Source of the DNA: DASSKF01 sp035690725
GTDB taxonomy: Bacteria > Actinomycetota > Actinomycetes > Actinomycetales > Dermatophilaceae
Direction: 5' to 3'
Length of the DNA stretch: 17,647 nucleotides
NCBI GenBank assembly: GCA_035690725.1
Contig: DASSKF010000030.1
Coordinates: forward strand, 1 to 17,647
Shown here: one piece after another, positions 6,794 to 13,140 of the stretch
Layout of the letters: every line of letters starts with the position of its first letter
Position numbering within the stretch: position 1 is the stretch's first letter
Notes under the pieces: model-generated
Told to the model about the DNA's origin: nothing
Databases searched by the model: none
What the model saw: only the letters and a program-made list of their open reading frames with translations
Position numbers and translations under genes: made by a program

Positions 6794-7423
6794 GTGCCCG
6801 TGCGCGCCCTGCCCACCCTCGCCGACCAGGCCGAGCGACTCGTCGAGCGCGGCGTCCACGAGATCAGCGGGTTGTCCGCCGCGGACCTGCGCGCGGCTGC
6901 CCGCGCCGAGCGGCACGAGGGCCTGCTGGTGGTGCACCCGGAGCTCGCGCCCGCCTCGGCACTCGCACCGCTCCTCGAACACGCCGGGAAGCCCGGCTTC
7001 GTCGTGGTCGACATGACCGACATCGACGCGTTCGCCCCGGTGGAGGCGGTCGAGGTCCCCGACCGGCCTGCATACGTCCTGGAGGGCGTGGACCGCGGGG
7101 ACGACCTCGCGAACTGGAGTCCGGACGAGGCGCTCCCCGCGATCACCGCGGCCGGACGGACGCCACTCACCCTGGGGGAGGGCATCCAGTGGGTGCTGCA
7201 GCGGCCGGACGTGCTGGAGCGCAACCACTGCTTCATGACCATCGGCAGCCGACTCGTGAAGCCGAACGGGCGGCTCGACGCCCGCACCCCGGCCGTCTGG
7301 ATCAGCAACGGAACCGGGCGCGACGGACGCGAGAACCGGAACGCGCCGAAGGTCGGCTGGTGCTGGGCGGGCAACCGGCACACGTGGCTCGGGTTCGCCT
7401 CCGCCGCTCGACGGCCCGGCTGA
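6794..7423 (+). CDS. DUF5701 family protein
   Basis: The 209-residue product, starting at GTG, matches my recollection of the actinobacterial DUF5701 family. Its features are TLADQAERLVERGVHEISGLSAADLR (8-33), LLVVHPELAPASALAPLL (44-61), GFVVVDMTDIDAFAPV (68-83), WSPDEALPAITAAGRTPLTLGEGIQWVLQRPDVL (108-141), NHCFMTIGSR (144-153), AVWISNGTG (167-175) and a closing segment PKVGWCWAGNRHTWLGFAS (185-203). There is no signal peptide, membrane helix or recognised catalytic motif. The family has no established function that I know of. Upstream are the paired 22-bp palindromic repeats, which might act as its operator. Confidence 0.8.
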   Translation: MPVRALPTLADQAERLVERGVHEISGLSAADLRAAARAERHEGLLVVHPELAPASALAPLLEHAGKPGFVVVDMTDIDAFAPVEAVEVPDRPAYVLEGVDRGDDLANWSPDEALPAITAAGRTPLTLGEGIQWVLQRPDVLERNHCFMTIGSRLVKPNGRLDARTPAVWISNGTGRDGRENRNAPKVGWCWAGNRHTWLGFASAARRPG

Positions 7424-7475
7424 GGACGCGCCCCGGCGACAGGCTCCCCCGGGCCCGGCTGCTTGGATGCTGGGC

Positions 7476-8522
7476 ATGGACCCGCTCGTGCACGCGCCCA
7501 AGGCCAGCCCCGGCGACAAGGTGGCGGTGGTCTCCCCGTCCTTCGCGGCCCCCGGAGCGGCGCCGCAGGTCCACGAACAGGCGATGCGCCGCCTGGCGGA
7601 GGTGACCGGCCTCGTCCCGGTCGAGTACCCCACGACGCGGCGGGTCGGCGCCCCGGCGAAGGACCGGGCCGCCGACCTCAACGCCGCGTTCGCCGACCCG
7701 CCGATCCGGGCGGTGCTCGCGACGATCGGCGGCGAGGACCAGATCACCGTCGTCCCGCACCTCGACGCCCAGCTCCTGCGGGCCGATCCCAAGCCCTTCC
7801 TCGGCTACAGCGACAACACGAACATCCTCAACTGGCTCTGGACCAGCGGGATAGCGGGCTACTACGGCGGCTCGACCCAGGTGCACCTCGGCCCCGGTCC
7901 CACCGTCGACCCGTGCCACGCCGCCGGCCTGCGGGCAGCGCTCCTGACCGGCGAGCGCCTCGAGGTCACCGAGCCGGGCGAGTCGGAGGACTTCGGGAAG
8001 GACTGGGCCGACCCGGCAGCACTGACCGGGCACGGCGAGCGCGAGCCGACCGAGCCGTGGACCTGGGCCGGGCCCCGGCGCAGCGTGACCGGTCGCACCT
8101 GGGGCGGCTGCATCGAGGTGGTGCAGTGGATCCTCACCGCCGGCCGCTTCCCGGCCGACCCGTCGGTGCTCGACGGTTCGGTGCTGCTGCTGGAGAGCAG
8201 CGAGGAGGTGATCCCCGCCCGAGAGTTCGGGTGGATCGTGCGGGCGCTGGGCGAGCGGGGGGTGCTGGAGGCCGTCGACGCGGTCCTGGTCGCCCGCCCG
8301 ACGGCCTCGAGCTTCGAGCACCGGCCGACCGCGCAGGAGCGCGCGGCGCACCGGGAGGAGCAGCGAGACGTGGCGATCGAGCAGGTGAGCCGCTACAGCT
8401 CCGAGGCGGTCGTCTGCGTCGGCGTCCCGTTCGGCCACACCCGGCCGCAGTGGATCGTGCCCTTCGGCGGCGAGGTCACCGTCGACGGCTCCGAGCAGCG
8501 GGTCTTCGCCGACTACCGCTGA
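7476..8522 (+). CDS. Peptidase S66 family protein (LD-carboxypeptidase/MccF-like) lacking the nucleophilic serine
   Basis: The 348-residue protein aligns with MccF-type members of family S66: KASPGDKVAVVSPSFAAPG (9-27), RAVLATIGGEDQITVVPHLD (78-97), KPFLGYSDNTNI (106-117), GGSTQVHLGP (131-140), GRTWGGCIEVVQW (206-218), VLLLESSEEVIP (236-247) and VCVGVPFGHTRPQWIVPFGG (313-332). The triad glutamate (Glu240) and histidine (His321) can be placed. However, the nucleophile elbow, normally GGYGS or GGNNS, is GGEDQ, so the serine is replaced by Gln89. The protein may be inactive as a peptidase or work by another mechanism. ATG 7476 is preferred over 7467 because TTGGAT lies seven bases upstream, like a leaderless -10 box. 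It is probably a single gene. Confidence 0.85.
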   Translation: MDPLVHAPKASPGDKVAVVSPSFAAPGAAPQVHEQAMRRLAEVTGLVPVEYPTTRRVGAPAKDRAADLNAAFADPPIRAVLATIGGEDQITVVPHLDAQLLRADPKPFLGYSDNTNILNWLWTSGIAGYYGGSTQVHLGPGPTVDPCHAAGLRAALLTGERLEVTEPGESEDFGKDWADPAALTGHGEREPTEPWTWAGPRRSVTGRTWGGCIEVVQWILTAGRFPADPSVLDGSVLLLESSEEVIPAREFGWIVRALGERGVLEAVDAVLVARPTASSFEHRPTAQERAAHREEQRDVAIEQVSRYSSEAVVCVGVPFGHTRPQWIVPFGGEVTVDGSEQRVFADYR

Positions 8523-8574
8523 CCTCGCTGATGACCTCGCGACACACCACCGCAGCGATCACAGAGGAGTCACC

Positions 8575-9061
8575 ATGACGTTCGACCTGACGCCCATCGG
8601 CACGGTCACCAGCGGCCGGGCCGATCACGGCAACTCCGACCACTGGGGGGACGTCCTCAGCGTCGTGACCGTCGACCCCGACAGGTTCGGCGCCGGGGCG
8701 TTGGCCGGGCTCGGGGAGTTCTCCCACGCCGAGATCCTCTACCTCTTCGACCGGCTCCCCGAGCGCGACGACTACACCACCCCGAGGCCGGGCCGAGGCC
8801 GGGACGACCTGCCTGCGGTCGGTGTCTTCTGCGACCGGGGCCCACGCCGGCCCAACCGCATCGGCGCCACGATCTGCGGCGTCGTGGAGATTGGAGATCG
8901 CCGGCAACGCGCTCACGGTGCGCGGCCTGGACGCGGTGATCGGCAGCCCGGTAGTCGACATCAAGCCGGTGATGCGGCAGTTCCTCCCCGAGCAGATCGT
9001 CCAACCAGAATGGGTCGATCGGCTGATGGCCGAGTACTTCCTCGGCGGCACACCCGACTGA
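8575..9061 (+). pseudogene. trmO: trmO-like tRNA N6-methyltransferase gene, frameshifted by a 7-bp tandem duplication
   Basis: TrmO (TsaA/YaeB family) methylates the N6 position of t6A37 in certain tRNAs using S-adenosylmethionine. From ATG 8575, preceded by AGAGGAG at 8563-8569, the frame reads LTPIGTVTSGR, FSHAEILYLFDRL and RGPRRPNRIGATICGVVEI, then leaves the family. The missing C-terminal half (IAGNALTVRGLDAVIGSPV, then DIKPVMRQF) follows in the +1 frame and stops at 9059-9061. The break is exactly at TGGAGAT repeated twice in tandem (8885-8898). Removing one copy restores GVVEIAGNALTVRG and a 159-residue protein of normal length. As written, translation would run on out of frame to 9123. 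The gene is recently inactivated, phase-variable through the repeat, or affected by a sequence error. The rest is well conserved, so any loss is young. Confidence 0.85.
8885..8898 (+). repeat. 7-bp tandem duplication TGGAGAT x2 causing the frameshift
   Basis: Two adjacent copies (8885-8891 and 8892-8898) sit inside the trmO-like gene at the point where the reading frame changes. Seven extra bases equal a +1 shift, and excising one copy gives an uninterrupted TrmO-type protein. Confidence 0.85.
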
Positions 9062-9074
9062 CGAGTGCTGGTAT

Positions 9075-9089
9075 CACCCGCACCGGGTG
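9075..9089. terminator. Short hairpin after the trmO-like gene
   Basis: CACCCG and CGGGTG form a perfect 6-bp stem around a 3-base loop, 14 bases after the trmO stop and before the toxin-antitoxin promoter. It may end trmO transcription. No T tract follows, and the stem is short. Confidence 0.3.
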
Positions 9090-9110
9090 CCATGCACGGC
9101 AGGCGCCAAG

Positions 9111-9127
9111 GATATCAAAGTGATATC
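9111..9127. promoter_or_regulatory. Perfect inverted repeat, likely autoregulatory operator of the first toxin-antitoxin module
   Basis: GATATCA (9111-9117), AAG, TGATATC (9121-9127) form a perfect 7-bp inverted repeat, very AT-rich against its surroundings. It overlaps the probable -10 box TATCGT (9124-9129), which ends six bases before ATG 9136. Ribbon-helix-helix antitoxins usually bind such repeats and repress their own operon; the role here is inferred from position and symmetry. Confidence 0.6.
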
Positions 9128-9135
9128 GTTCAGGG

Positions 9136-9381
9136 ATGGACGTGCTGATCAGGGATTTGCCGGCCGAGGTGCACGCCGAGTTGACCCGCCGTGCCGCTGT
9201 CGAGGACAAGAGCTTGCGCGCCTATCTGCGCGAGCTGCTCACGGAGCACGTGGCGGTCCCCTCCATGGATCAGTGGCTCGAGCACCTTCGCGAGCTCGGC
9301 CCGAACCACACCGGTGGGCCAACCGGGGCAGAGATCGTCGCTGATTCCCGCAGGGAGGACGACGAGCTGATCGGCCGTTGA
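9136..9381 (+). CDS. Ribbon-helix-helix (FitA/VapB-like) antitoxin
   Basis: The 81-residue protein begins DVLIRDLPAEVHAELTRRAAVEDKSLRAYLRELLTEHV, the classic ribbon-helix-helix pattern. A short strand (VLIRDLP, 3-9) contacts DNA, followed by two helices (10-22 and 26-38). The C-terminal half (40-81) ends in a charged stretch rich in Glu and Arg that would wrap the toxin. In this family the antitoxin neutralises a PIN-domain RNase and, as a dimer or with the toxin, represses the operon through an inverted repeat; a perfect one lies directly upstream. The start is supported by the leaderless -10 box. The stop overlaps the TTG start of the toxin gene, so the two are translationally coupled. Confidence 0.85.
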   Translation: MDVLIRDLPAEVHAELTRRAAVEDKSLRAYLRELLTEHVAVPSMDQWLEHLRELGPNHTGGPTGAEIVADSRREDDELIGR

Positions 9382-9773
9382 GCATCGTTGTCGTCGATGC
9401 CGCCACCGTCGTCGATGTGATCTGTGACCTGCCCGCCGCAGACCCGTTCAGGCAGCACCTGACCATGGCCGATGCGGTGGCCGCGCCCGCACACTTGGAT
9501 GCAGAAGTGCTCTCGGCCCTGGGTCGGCTCAAGCGCACCGGACGGCTCACGCACGAGGCCGAACGGGTTCGGGCGCTCGGCGCCTTCGGCGCCAGCCGGT
9601 GGCCTCTGCAGCCGCTGTTCCCATCCGCGTGGGCGCTCACCGACCGCATCGCGGTCCGTGACGCCCTCTACGTCGCGCTGGCAGCATCGCTGGACGCCAC
9701 CTTGGTCACCTCTGACGGACGCCTGCGAAGAGGTGCGGCGGGCATCGTCAACATCGCCGAGCCGGACCATTGA
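9378..9773 (+). CDS. vapC: PIN-domain RNase toxin (VapC family)
   Basis: The 131-residue protein is a compact PIN domain, a Mg2+-dependent endoribonuclease. The four acidic residues of the active site are in place: Asp7 in VVVDAAT, Glu43 in LDAEVLSAL, Asp95 in VRDALYVALA and Asp113 in LVTSDGRL. The start is TTG 9378, whose last two bases are part of the antitoxin stop TGA (TTGA overlap); no internal ATG lies before Asp7. With the preceding antitoxin it makes a complete type II toxin-antitoxin module. VapC toxins cut tRNA or rRNA at specific sites; the target of this one cannot be told. It is similar in length and residue spacing to the second toxin at 11030 but diverged in sequence. Confidence 0.88.
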   Translation: MSIVVVDAATVVDVICDLPAADPFRQHLTMADAVAAPAHLDAEVLSALGRLKRTGRLTHEAERVRALGAFGASRWPLQPLFPSAWALTDRIAVRDALYVALAASLDATLVTSDGRLRRGAAGIVNIAEPDH

Positions 9774-9859
9774 GTGTCGATCCCGCCATGGGCACAGTTG
9801 AGCGATCAAGCAACTGGCATCAACGTCACCGGTCGTCGTTCGTCCTGCCGGACCCGGAT

Positions 9860-9881
9860 CCGCCGACTCGTGGCGCGGCGG
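9860..9881. terminator. Putative hairpin terminator between convergent toxin and DinB genes
   Basis: CCGCCG (9860-9865) and CGGCGG (9876-9881) form a perfect 6-bp GC stem with a 10-base loop in the 155-bp gap between the toxin stop and the stop of the minus-strand DinB gene. No T tract is present. Nothing else recognisable lies in this gap. Confidence 0.35.
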
Positions 9882-9928
9882 GTCGAGCTGGGAAATGGCC
9901 TGGCCCCCTCCTGCCGCGTCATCGGCGA

Positions 9929-10690
9929 CTAGCCAGCTTGCGACTGTGCCACTGCGAGGGTGTCGAGGTCACGCACGGCGTAGCGGTGGTGCTCCCACTC
10001 CTCCTCGAGAATCGTGCGTAGACACGAGAGTACCGACTCCTGGTACGCCGAAGCATGCGGATTCTTTCGCGGCCGCGCAAGCTCCTCCGGGGCAACGCCG
10101 GCGAGGAACTCCCGCACCATCATCTGTCGCTCGGCGCGCACCTCGGTGACATGCCCGAAGGGCGGTGTCTCGGTGGAGAACACGGACTCGTCATGGGCAC
10201 CGGTGTCGTTGTCGTCGTTGGGCAAGCCGACCGGGTGGTAAGGCTCCTCCTGCTCAAGGATCGCTTTGCCGAGCCAGGTGTCAGTTGCCATCACCAGGTG
10301 GCGCAGCGTCTGGGCCAACGACCACTCGCCGTCGACCGACGCGTCGACCGTGCCAGCCGGCATCGAGGCCGCCCGCTCAAGCGTGGCCGCCCAGGTCCGC
10401 TCCAAGGCCGCCCACGCGGCGCACAAGCCATCGGGATCCTCGGCCCCGCGCAGCTCCCGTCCCGGGAATCTGCGGTTCAGCTCCGCATCCACGAGAGGCA
10501 CGACGTCAACGCCGTTGACGAGCAGGCTACTGCCTCCCTCAAGCAGCCAGGGGGAGTCGATCTCCATCCCAGAGACATCACTTCCCCGCACAACCACGTC
10601 GCCCAGGTCGCAGTCCACGAACCGGGACTCTCGCAGGCTCCGGCTCTTGAAAGTCCTGCCTCGCAGGCTCTCAGGCTCGCTCTCGCTCAT
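9929..10690 (-). CDS. DinB-superfamily protein with pentapeptide-like N-terminal segment
   Basis: The 253-residue protein belongs to a widespread actinobacterial DinB group. Residues 7-50 have the five-residue periodicity of a small pentapeptide-like strip (LRGRTF, LRESRFVDCDLGDVVVRGSDVSGMEI), followed by LLVNGVDVVPLVDAELNRRFPGREL (56-80). The helical-bundle domain contains GLCAAWAALERTWAATLERAASMPAG (88-113), VDGEWSLAQTLRHLVMATDTWLGKAI (119-144) with metal-type His131, and ILEEEWEHHRYAVRDLD (227-243) with His234/His235. Members are presumed metal-dependent thiol-transferases; the substrate is unknown. ATG 10690 was chosen because the extension to 10783 is not family-like. It lies on the opposite strand between two toxin-antitoxin modules and shares its upstream region with the second one. 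Confidence 0.88.
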   Translation of the reverse strand: MSESEPESLRGRTFKSRSLRESRFVDCDLGDVVVRGSDVSGMEIDSPWLLEGGSSLLVNGVDVVPLVDAELNRRFPGRELRGAEDPDGLCAAWAALERTWAATLERAASMPAGTVDASVDGEWSLAQTLRHLVMATDTWLGKAILEQEEPYHPVGLPNDDNDTGAHDESVFSTETPPFGHVTEVRAERQMMVREFLAGVAPEELARPRKNPHASAYQESVLSCLRTILEEEWEHHRYAVRDLDTLAVAQSQAG

Positions 10691-10731
10691 GAGGCAACGC
10701 TGGCACACCGTGGTGCACTGGCACCCAATTG

Positions 10732-10759
10732 AAGGATGCAGGCTCAAGGATGCAGGCTC
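10732..10759. repeat. 14-bp perfect tandem repeat in a divergent promoter region
   Basis: AAGGATGCAGGCTC occurs twice without a gap (10732-10745, 10746-10759), between the DinB gene and the second antitoxin gene. It abuts the likely operator and promoter of the toxin-antitoxin module. It may be a slippage duplication or extra binding sites. Confidence 0.7.
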
Positions 10760-10764
10760 GCATG

Positions 10765-10791
10765 ACTTGATGCGAACTTGCATGTTACTCT
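10765..10791 (+). promoter_or_regulatory. Probable promoter/operator of the second toxin-antitoxin module
   Basis: TACTCT (10786-10791) matches the -10 consensus TANNNT and ends six bases before GTG 10798, the same leaderless layout as the first module. Upstream, ACTTG is repeated 11 bp apart (10765-10769, 10776-10780), one helical turn, within an AT-richer patch that could be the antitoxin binding site. Protein binding is inferred. Confidence 0.45.
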
Positions 10792-10797
10792 GGTCTC

Positions 10798-11043
10798 GTG
10801 TCGAAGACGGTGCAGATCCGCGATCTGGACGACGAGGTGTACGCGGGCCTCGTTCGGCGTGCGGCGGAGTACGGGGTCAGCGTTCCTGAGCTTCTCCGCA
10901 CCGAGGCCGCGCGCCTGGCGGCACGCCCCAGCGTCGAGGAATGGTTGCGCCGCACCCGGCAGCGTTCCTCGGACCTCGATCGCGCACAGGTCCTGGATGC
11001 GCTGGATGAGCAGCGGGGTTCGTGGCCCGATGCTCGTCGTTGA
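10798..11043 (+). CDS. Ribbon-helix-helix antitoxin of the second module
   Basis: The 81-residue protein, with a GTG start, begins SKTVQIRDLDDEVYAGLVRRAAEYGVSVPELLRTEAARLA. It has a DNA-contacting strand (VQIRDLD, 5-11) and two helices typical of FitA/VapB-like ribbon-helix-helix antitoxins. Residues 44-81 (VEEWLRRTRQ, then charged sequence) form the presumed toxin-binding arm. It has the same length and layout as the antitoxin at 9136 (both use IRDL followed by RRAA), so the two are distant paralogues. Its 3' end overlaps the toxin gene by 14 bases. Confidence 0.83.
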   Translation: MSKTVQIRDLDDEVYAGLVRRAAEYGVSVPELLRTEAARLAARPSVEEWLRRTRQRSSDLDRAQVLDALDEQRGSWPDARR

Positions 11044-11446
11044 CGCCTCATGCCTGATCGAGGTCCTGACCGGGGGCCCGGGCGCCGAAGCGATTCGTCA
11101 GAGACTCGCCCGAGACGGCGACCACGCCGCTCCCCACATCATCGACGTGGAGGTCTTCGGCGTCATCCGGCGTGAGCACCTGCGCAAGCGGCTGGATGCC
11201 ACCGCTGCTGCCCAGGCGGTCGAGGACCTGCGACTGTGGCCCGGCGAACGGTTTGGGCACCGACCTCTGCTGGACCGGAGTTGGCAGTTGCGCGACACCG
11301 TGCGCGGCTGGGACGCGATGTACGTCGCGCTGGCTGAAGCGCTCGAGGCGGTCCTTCTGACCACTGATCTCCGGCTCGCCGCTGCCAGCGGACCCACCTG
11401 TCGGATCGAGGCGCCCGAGTCCTTCCAGCGGAGCGACAACCCGTGA
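11030..11446 (+). CDS. vapC: PIN-domain RNase toxin (VapC family) of the second module
   Basis: The 138-residue PIN-domain protein starts MLVVDASCLIEVLTGG. The acidic active-site residues are Asp5, Glu41 (IIDVEVFGVIRR), Asp95 (RGWDAMYVALAEAL) and Asp113 (LLTTDLRLA), with spacing nearly identical to that of the first toxin. ATG 11030 lies inside the antitoxin gene (14-base overlap), putting the catalytic aspartate at position 5 as is usual; an earlier in-frame ATG at 11006 would only add eight residues. It should be a Mg2+-dependent endoribonuclease held in check by its partner. The module appears intact. The RNA target is unknown. Confidence 0.87.
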   Translation: MLVVDASCLIEVLTGGPGAEAIRQRLARDGDHAAPHIIDVEVFGVIRREHLRKRLDATAAAQAVEDLRLWPGERFGHRPLLDRSWQLRDTVRGWDAMYVALAEALEAVLLTTDLRLAAASGPTCRIEAPESFQRSDNP

Positions 11447-11596
11447 CGCCTTGCGAGGGTGGGTGTTCTGTCAACGACGTCTGCACGCCCCCCGGCCGGG
11501 ACGTTCTGCCCCCGGTGGTGCTGGGGATGGGAGAAGGAGCACCGCTACCGTCGTTGCGGTGACGAGCGACGCGAGCACGGGGCTGGCCCTTCATCG

Positions 11597-12079
11597 CAGC
11601 AGGACTACGTGATGCGCCATGACGGCGATCGGCTGGCGCGCGCGCCGTCACCGCGGGGGTGGACGTCGCGGTCGTGGTGGATGTGCTGTCCTTCACCACG
11701 ACCCTGAGCGTGGCTGCCGACTCCGGCACCACCGTGGTGCCCTACCGGTGGGCCGACCACACGGCCGCCGTCGCCGCGTGGGTCACCGATCATCACCCGC
11801 CCGCAACGGGGAGGATCGCTGTCATCTCCGCCGGTGAGCGCCGGCCGGATGGTCGTTGCGCCCCGGCGTGGATAATCTGTGGGGAGCCGGAGCCGTCCTG
11901 GCGGCCCTCACCGGGCCCAGACTGGACCGGCATGTCGCCAGAAGCGCCGGTCGCCCGCGACGCCTACCGCAGCATATGCCGACGATGTAGCGATTGCTGC
12001 CGATTCCGGCGTCAGCGACACGGCGCCGGTCCTGACCGGCGCCGGCTTCGTCCCGACTCGATCCTGGGGTGAGTGCTGA
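11597..12079 (+). pseudogene. comB: Degenerate comB-like gene (2-phosphosulfolactate phosphatase)
   Basis: ComB removes phosphate from 2-phosphosulfolactate; actinobacterial homologues are about 230-250 residues. Here only pieces remain, in changing frames. QQDYVMRHD (frame 2, from 11597) resembles the N-terminus. ARAVTAGVDVAVVVDVLSF and TTTLSVAADSGTTVVPYRWADHTAA (frame 1, 11641-11770) are followed at once by WVTDHHPPATGRIAVISAGERRPDG, so the middle third, including the usual PNGS segment, is deleted. RPGVDNLWGAGAVLAALTGP (frame 3, from 11859), DWTGMSPEAPVARDAY (frame 1, from 11920) and YADDVAIAADSGVSDTAPVL (frame 2, from about 11972) follow. At least four frame changes and one or two deletions make it non-functional. 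I see nothing recognisable in 11447-11596 before it or 12080-12313 after it. Confidence 0.75.
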
Positions 12080-12313
12080 CACGCCGACGCCTCGCGGGTG
12101 GTCCTCGTCCCGGTTGCCGATCGGCTGTCGGTTGTCCCGGTAGAACCTGCGCACGGGGGCACTGTTGCTCGGTCTCGGCGTTCAGCAGATCCCGGCTGTT
12201 GGTGCTGCTGACGCCGTCGGGGCAGCCTGGAAGCGGCTCCTCGGCAGGTCGGTCGCTCACACGGATGAGTGACAGGTTGCGGAGTGCGGGAGGTGCGTGG
12301 TGGTTGAGGTCTC

Positions 12314-13060
12314 CTACTGGTGCTGCATCCAGACGTTGGGCTCGGTATAGCTCCCGCGGTCGTGGGCTCGGTCGACGTGCAGGGTGCTCAGGCCTTCGGG
12401 GATGACGTAGTCGCCGGTGTCGGGGAACGCCATCCCGGTCCAGTCCTGCCACTGCTGGACGGTGCCGGTCATCGTCTGCGATCTGGGCGCGGTGGCAACG
12501 ACTCTGGCGCCGAGGCGCTGGTGCGTCCTCAGCCAGGGGTCCAGCAGAGTTCCGTCGTCGCGCACCCAGGAGGCGAAGCGATCGATCGGCGTCAACGGGT
12601 AGCGGCTCTTGAGCGTCGGACGGACGGGGGCGACGGCGCGTGGCCAGCCTCGCTGCGCAGCCAGGCGGCGCATCGCAGTGAGGAGCTCGCCGGCCAGGCC
12701 GCGGCCCCGCCGCTCGGGGTGGACCTGGGCGGCCATGATGACCAGCGTGTTCGCCCTGTCGCCCCGCTCGTGCTCCCGCACGGCCCGGACCAAGGAGTCC
12801 GAGTAACCCTCGGGAAGGTGTGCCGGCTCGCCGTCCCACCGGATCGGGACCGCCCACCCGGCCGCGACCAGGACGTCGTCGCTGTCCAGCAGCACGAGTT
12901 CCAGGTCGGCGAACAGTCGGCGGACCGTGCCGATGTGCTCCTCGACCACCTGGTCGGCGGTGATGAAGGCCGGCCAACCATCGGCGAAGAGCTGGTCCAG
13001 CTGCTGCTCGGGTCGGTCGCGATCGCGCATGGTCTCCACAGTCGACGCGGTCGGGGCCAT
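12314..13060 (-). CDS. GNAT family N-acetyltransferase (long form)
   Basis: The 248-residue protein carries the acetyl-CoA-binding signature VHPERRGRGLAGELLTAMRRLAA (113-135), preceded by the beta-4 strand ANTLVIMAAQV (103-113). The N-terminal half (23-76) has FADGWPAFITADQVVEEHIGTVRRLF and ELVLLDSDDVLVAAGWAVPIRW. The C-terminal half reads RPTLKSRYPLTPIDRFASWVRDDGTLLDPWLRTHQRLGARVV (147-188) and ends with a conserved-looking EPNVWMQH. The first part is a standard GNAT fold; the C-terminal part is typical of a larger group of unknown substrate. TAGACA on the minus strand (13067-13072) ends six bases before ATG 13060, the leaderless spacing used elsewhere in the window, which supports this start. 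It is divergent from clpB, with 169 bp between. Confidence 0.85.
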   Translation of the reverse strand: MAPTASTVETMRDRDRPEQQLDQLFADGWPAFITADQVVEEHIGTVRRLFADLELVLLDSDDVLVAAGWAVPIRWDGEPAHLPEGYSDSLVRAVREHERGDRANTLVIMAAQVHPERRGRGLAGELLTAMRRLAAQRGWPRAVAPVRPTLKSRYPLTPIDRFASWVRDDGTLLDPWLRTHQRLGARVVATAPRSQTMTGTVQQWQDWTGMAFPDTGDYVIPEGLSTLHVDRAHDRGSYTEPNVWMQHQ

Positions 13061-13119
13061 GCAGCATGTCTACCGGACCGGCGGGTGCCACCCACGCGTG
13101 GTTCCCGGGCTGGTCTAAG

Positions 13120-13140
13120 GTTGAGTGGAATACGCTCAAG
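13120..13140. promoter_or_regulatory. HspR-type HAIR operator upstream of clpB
   Basis: GTTGAGT, seven bases, GCTCAAG matches the HspR-associated inverted repeat CTTGAGT-N7-ACTCAAG at 12 of 14 positions with exact spacing. It lies 90 bp before the clpB start, in the clpB/GNAT divergent region. HspR represses dnaK and clpB operons in actinobacteria until heat shock, so clpB and the coupled downstream gene are probably heat-inducible. An AT-richer TTTACC follows at 13141, but I cannot assign the -10 box with confidence. Confidence 0.75.

Noticed and set aside
8822..9061. A separate small gene downstream of the trmO start
   Set aside because: It is the C-terminal half of TrmO shifted by the 7-bp duplication; the first 25 or so residues of this frame resemble nothing.
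9770..10021. Small plus-strand gene after the first toxin
   Set aside because: No ribosome binding site or family resemblance; it overlaps the DinB gene and crosses the hairpin at 9860-9881.
11659..12072. A short intact gene with a GTG start
   Set aside because: Its N-terminal part matches ComB, but the later ComB blocks are in other frames and the middle of the family is missing, so the open frame is an accident of decay.
12080..12313. Possible gene remnant (plus-strand reading VVLVPVADRLSVVPVE)
   Set aside because: The stretch looks protein-like but I cannot link it to a family, and the frame is short.
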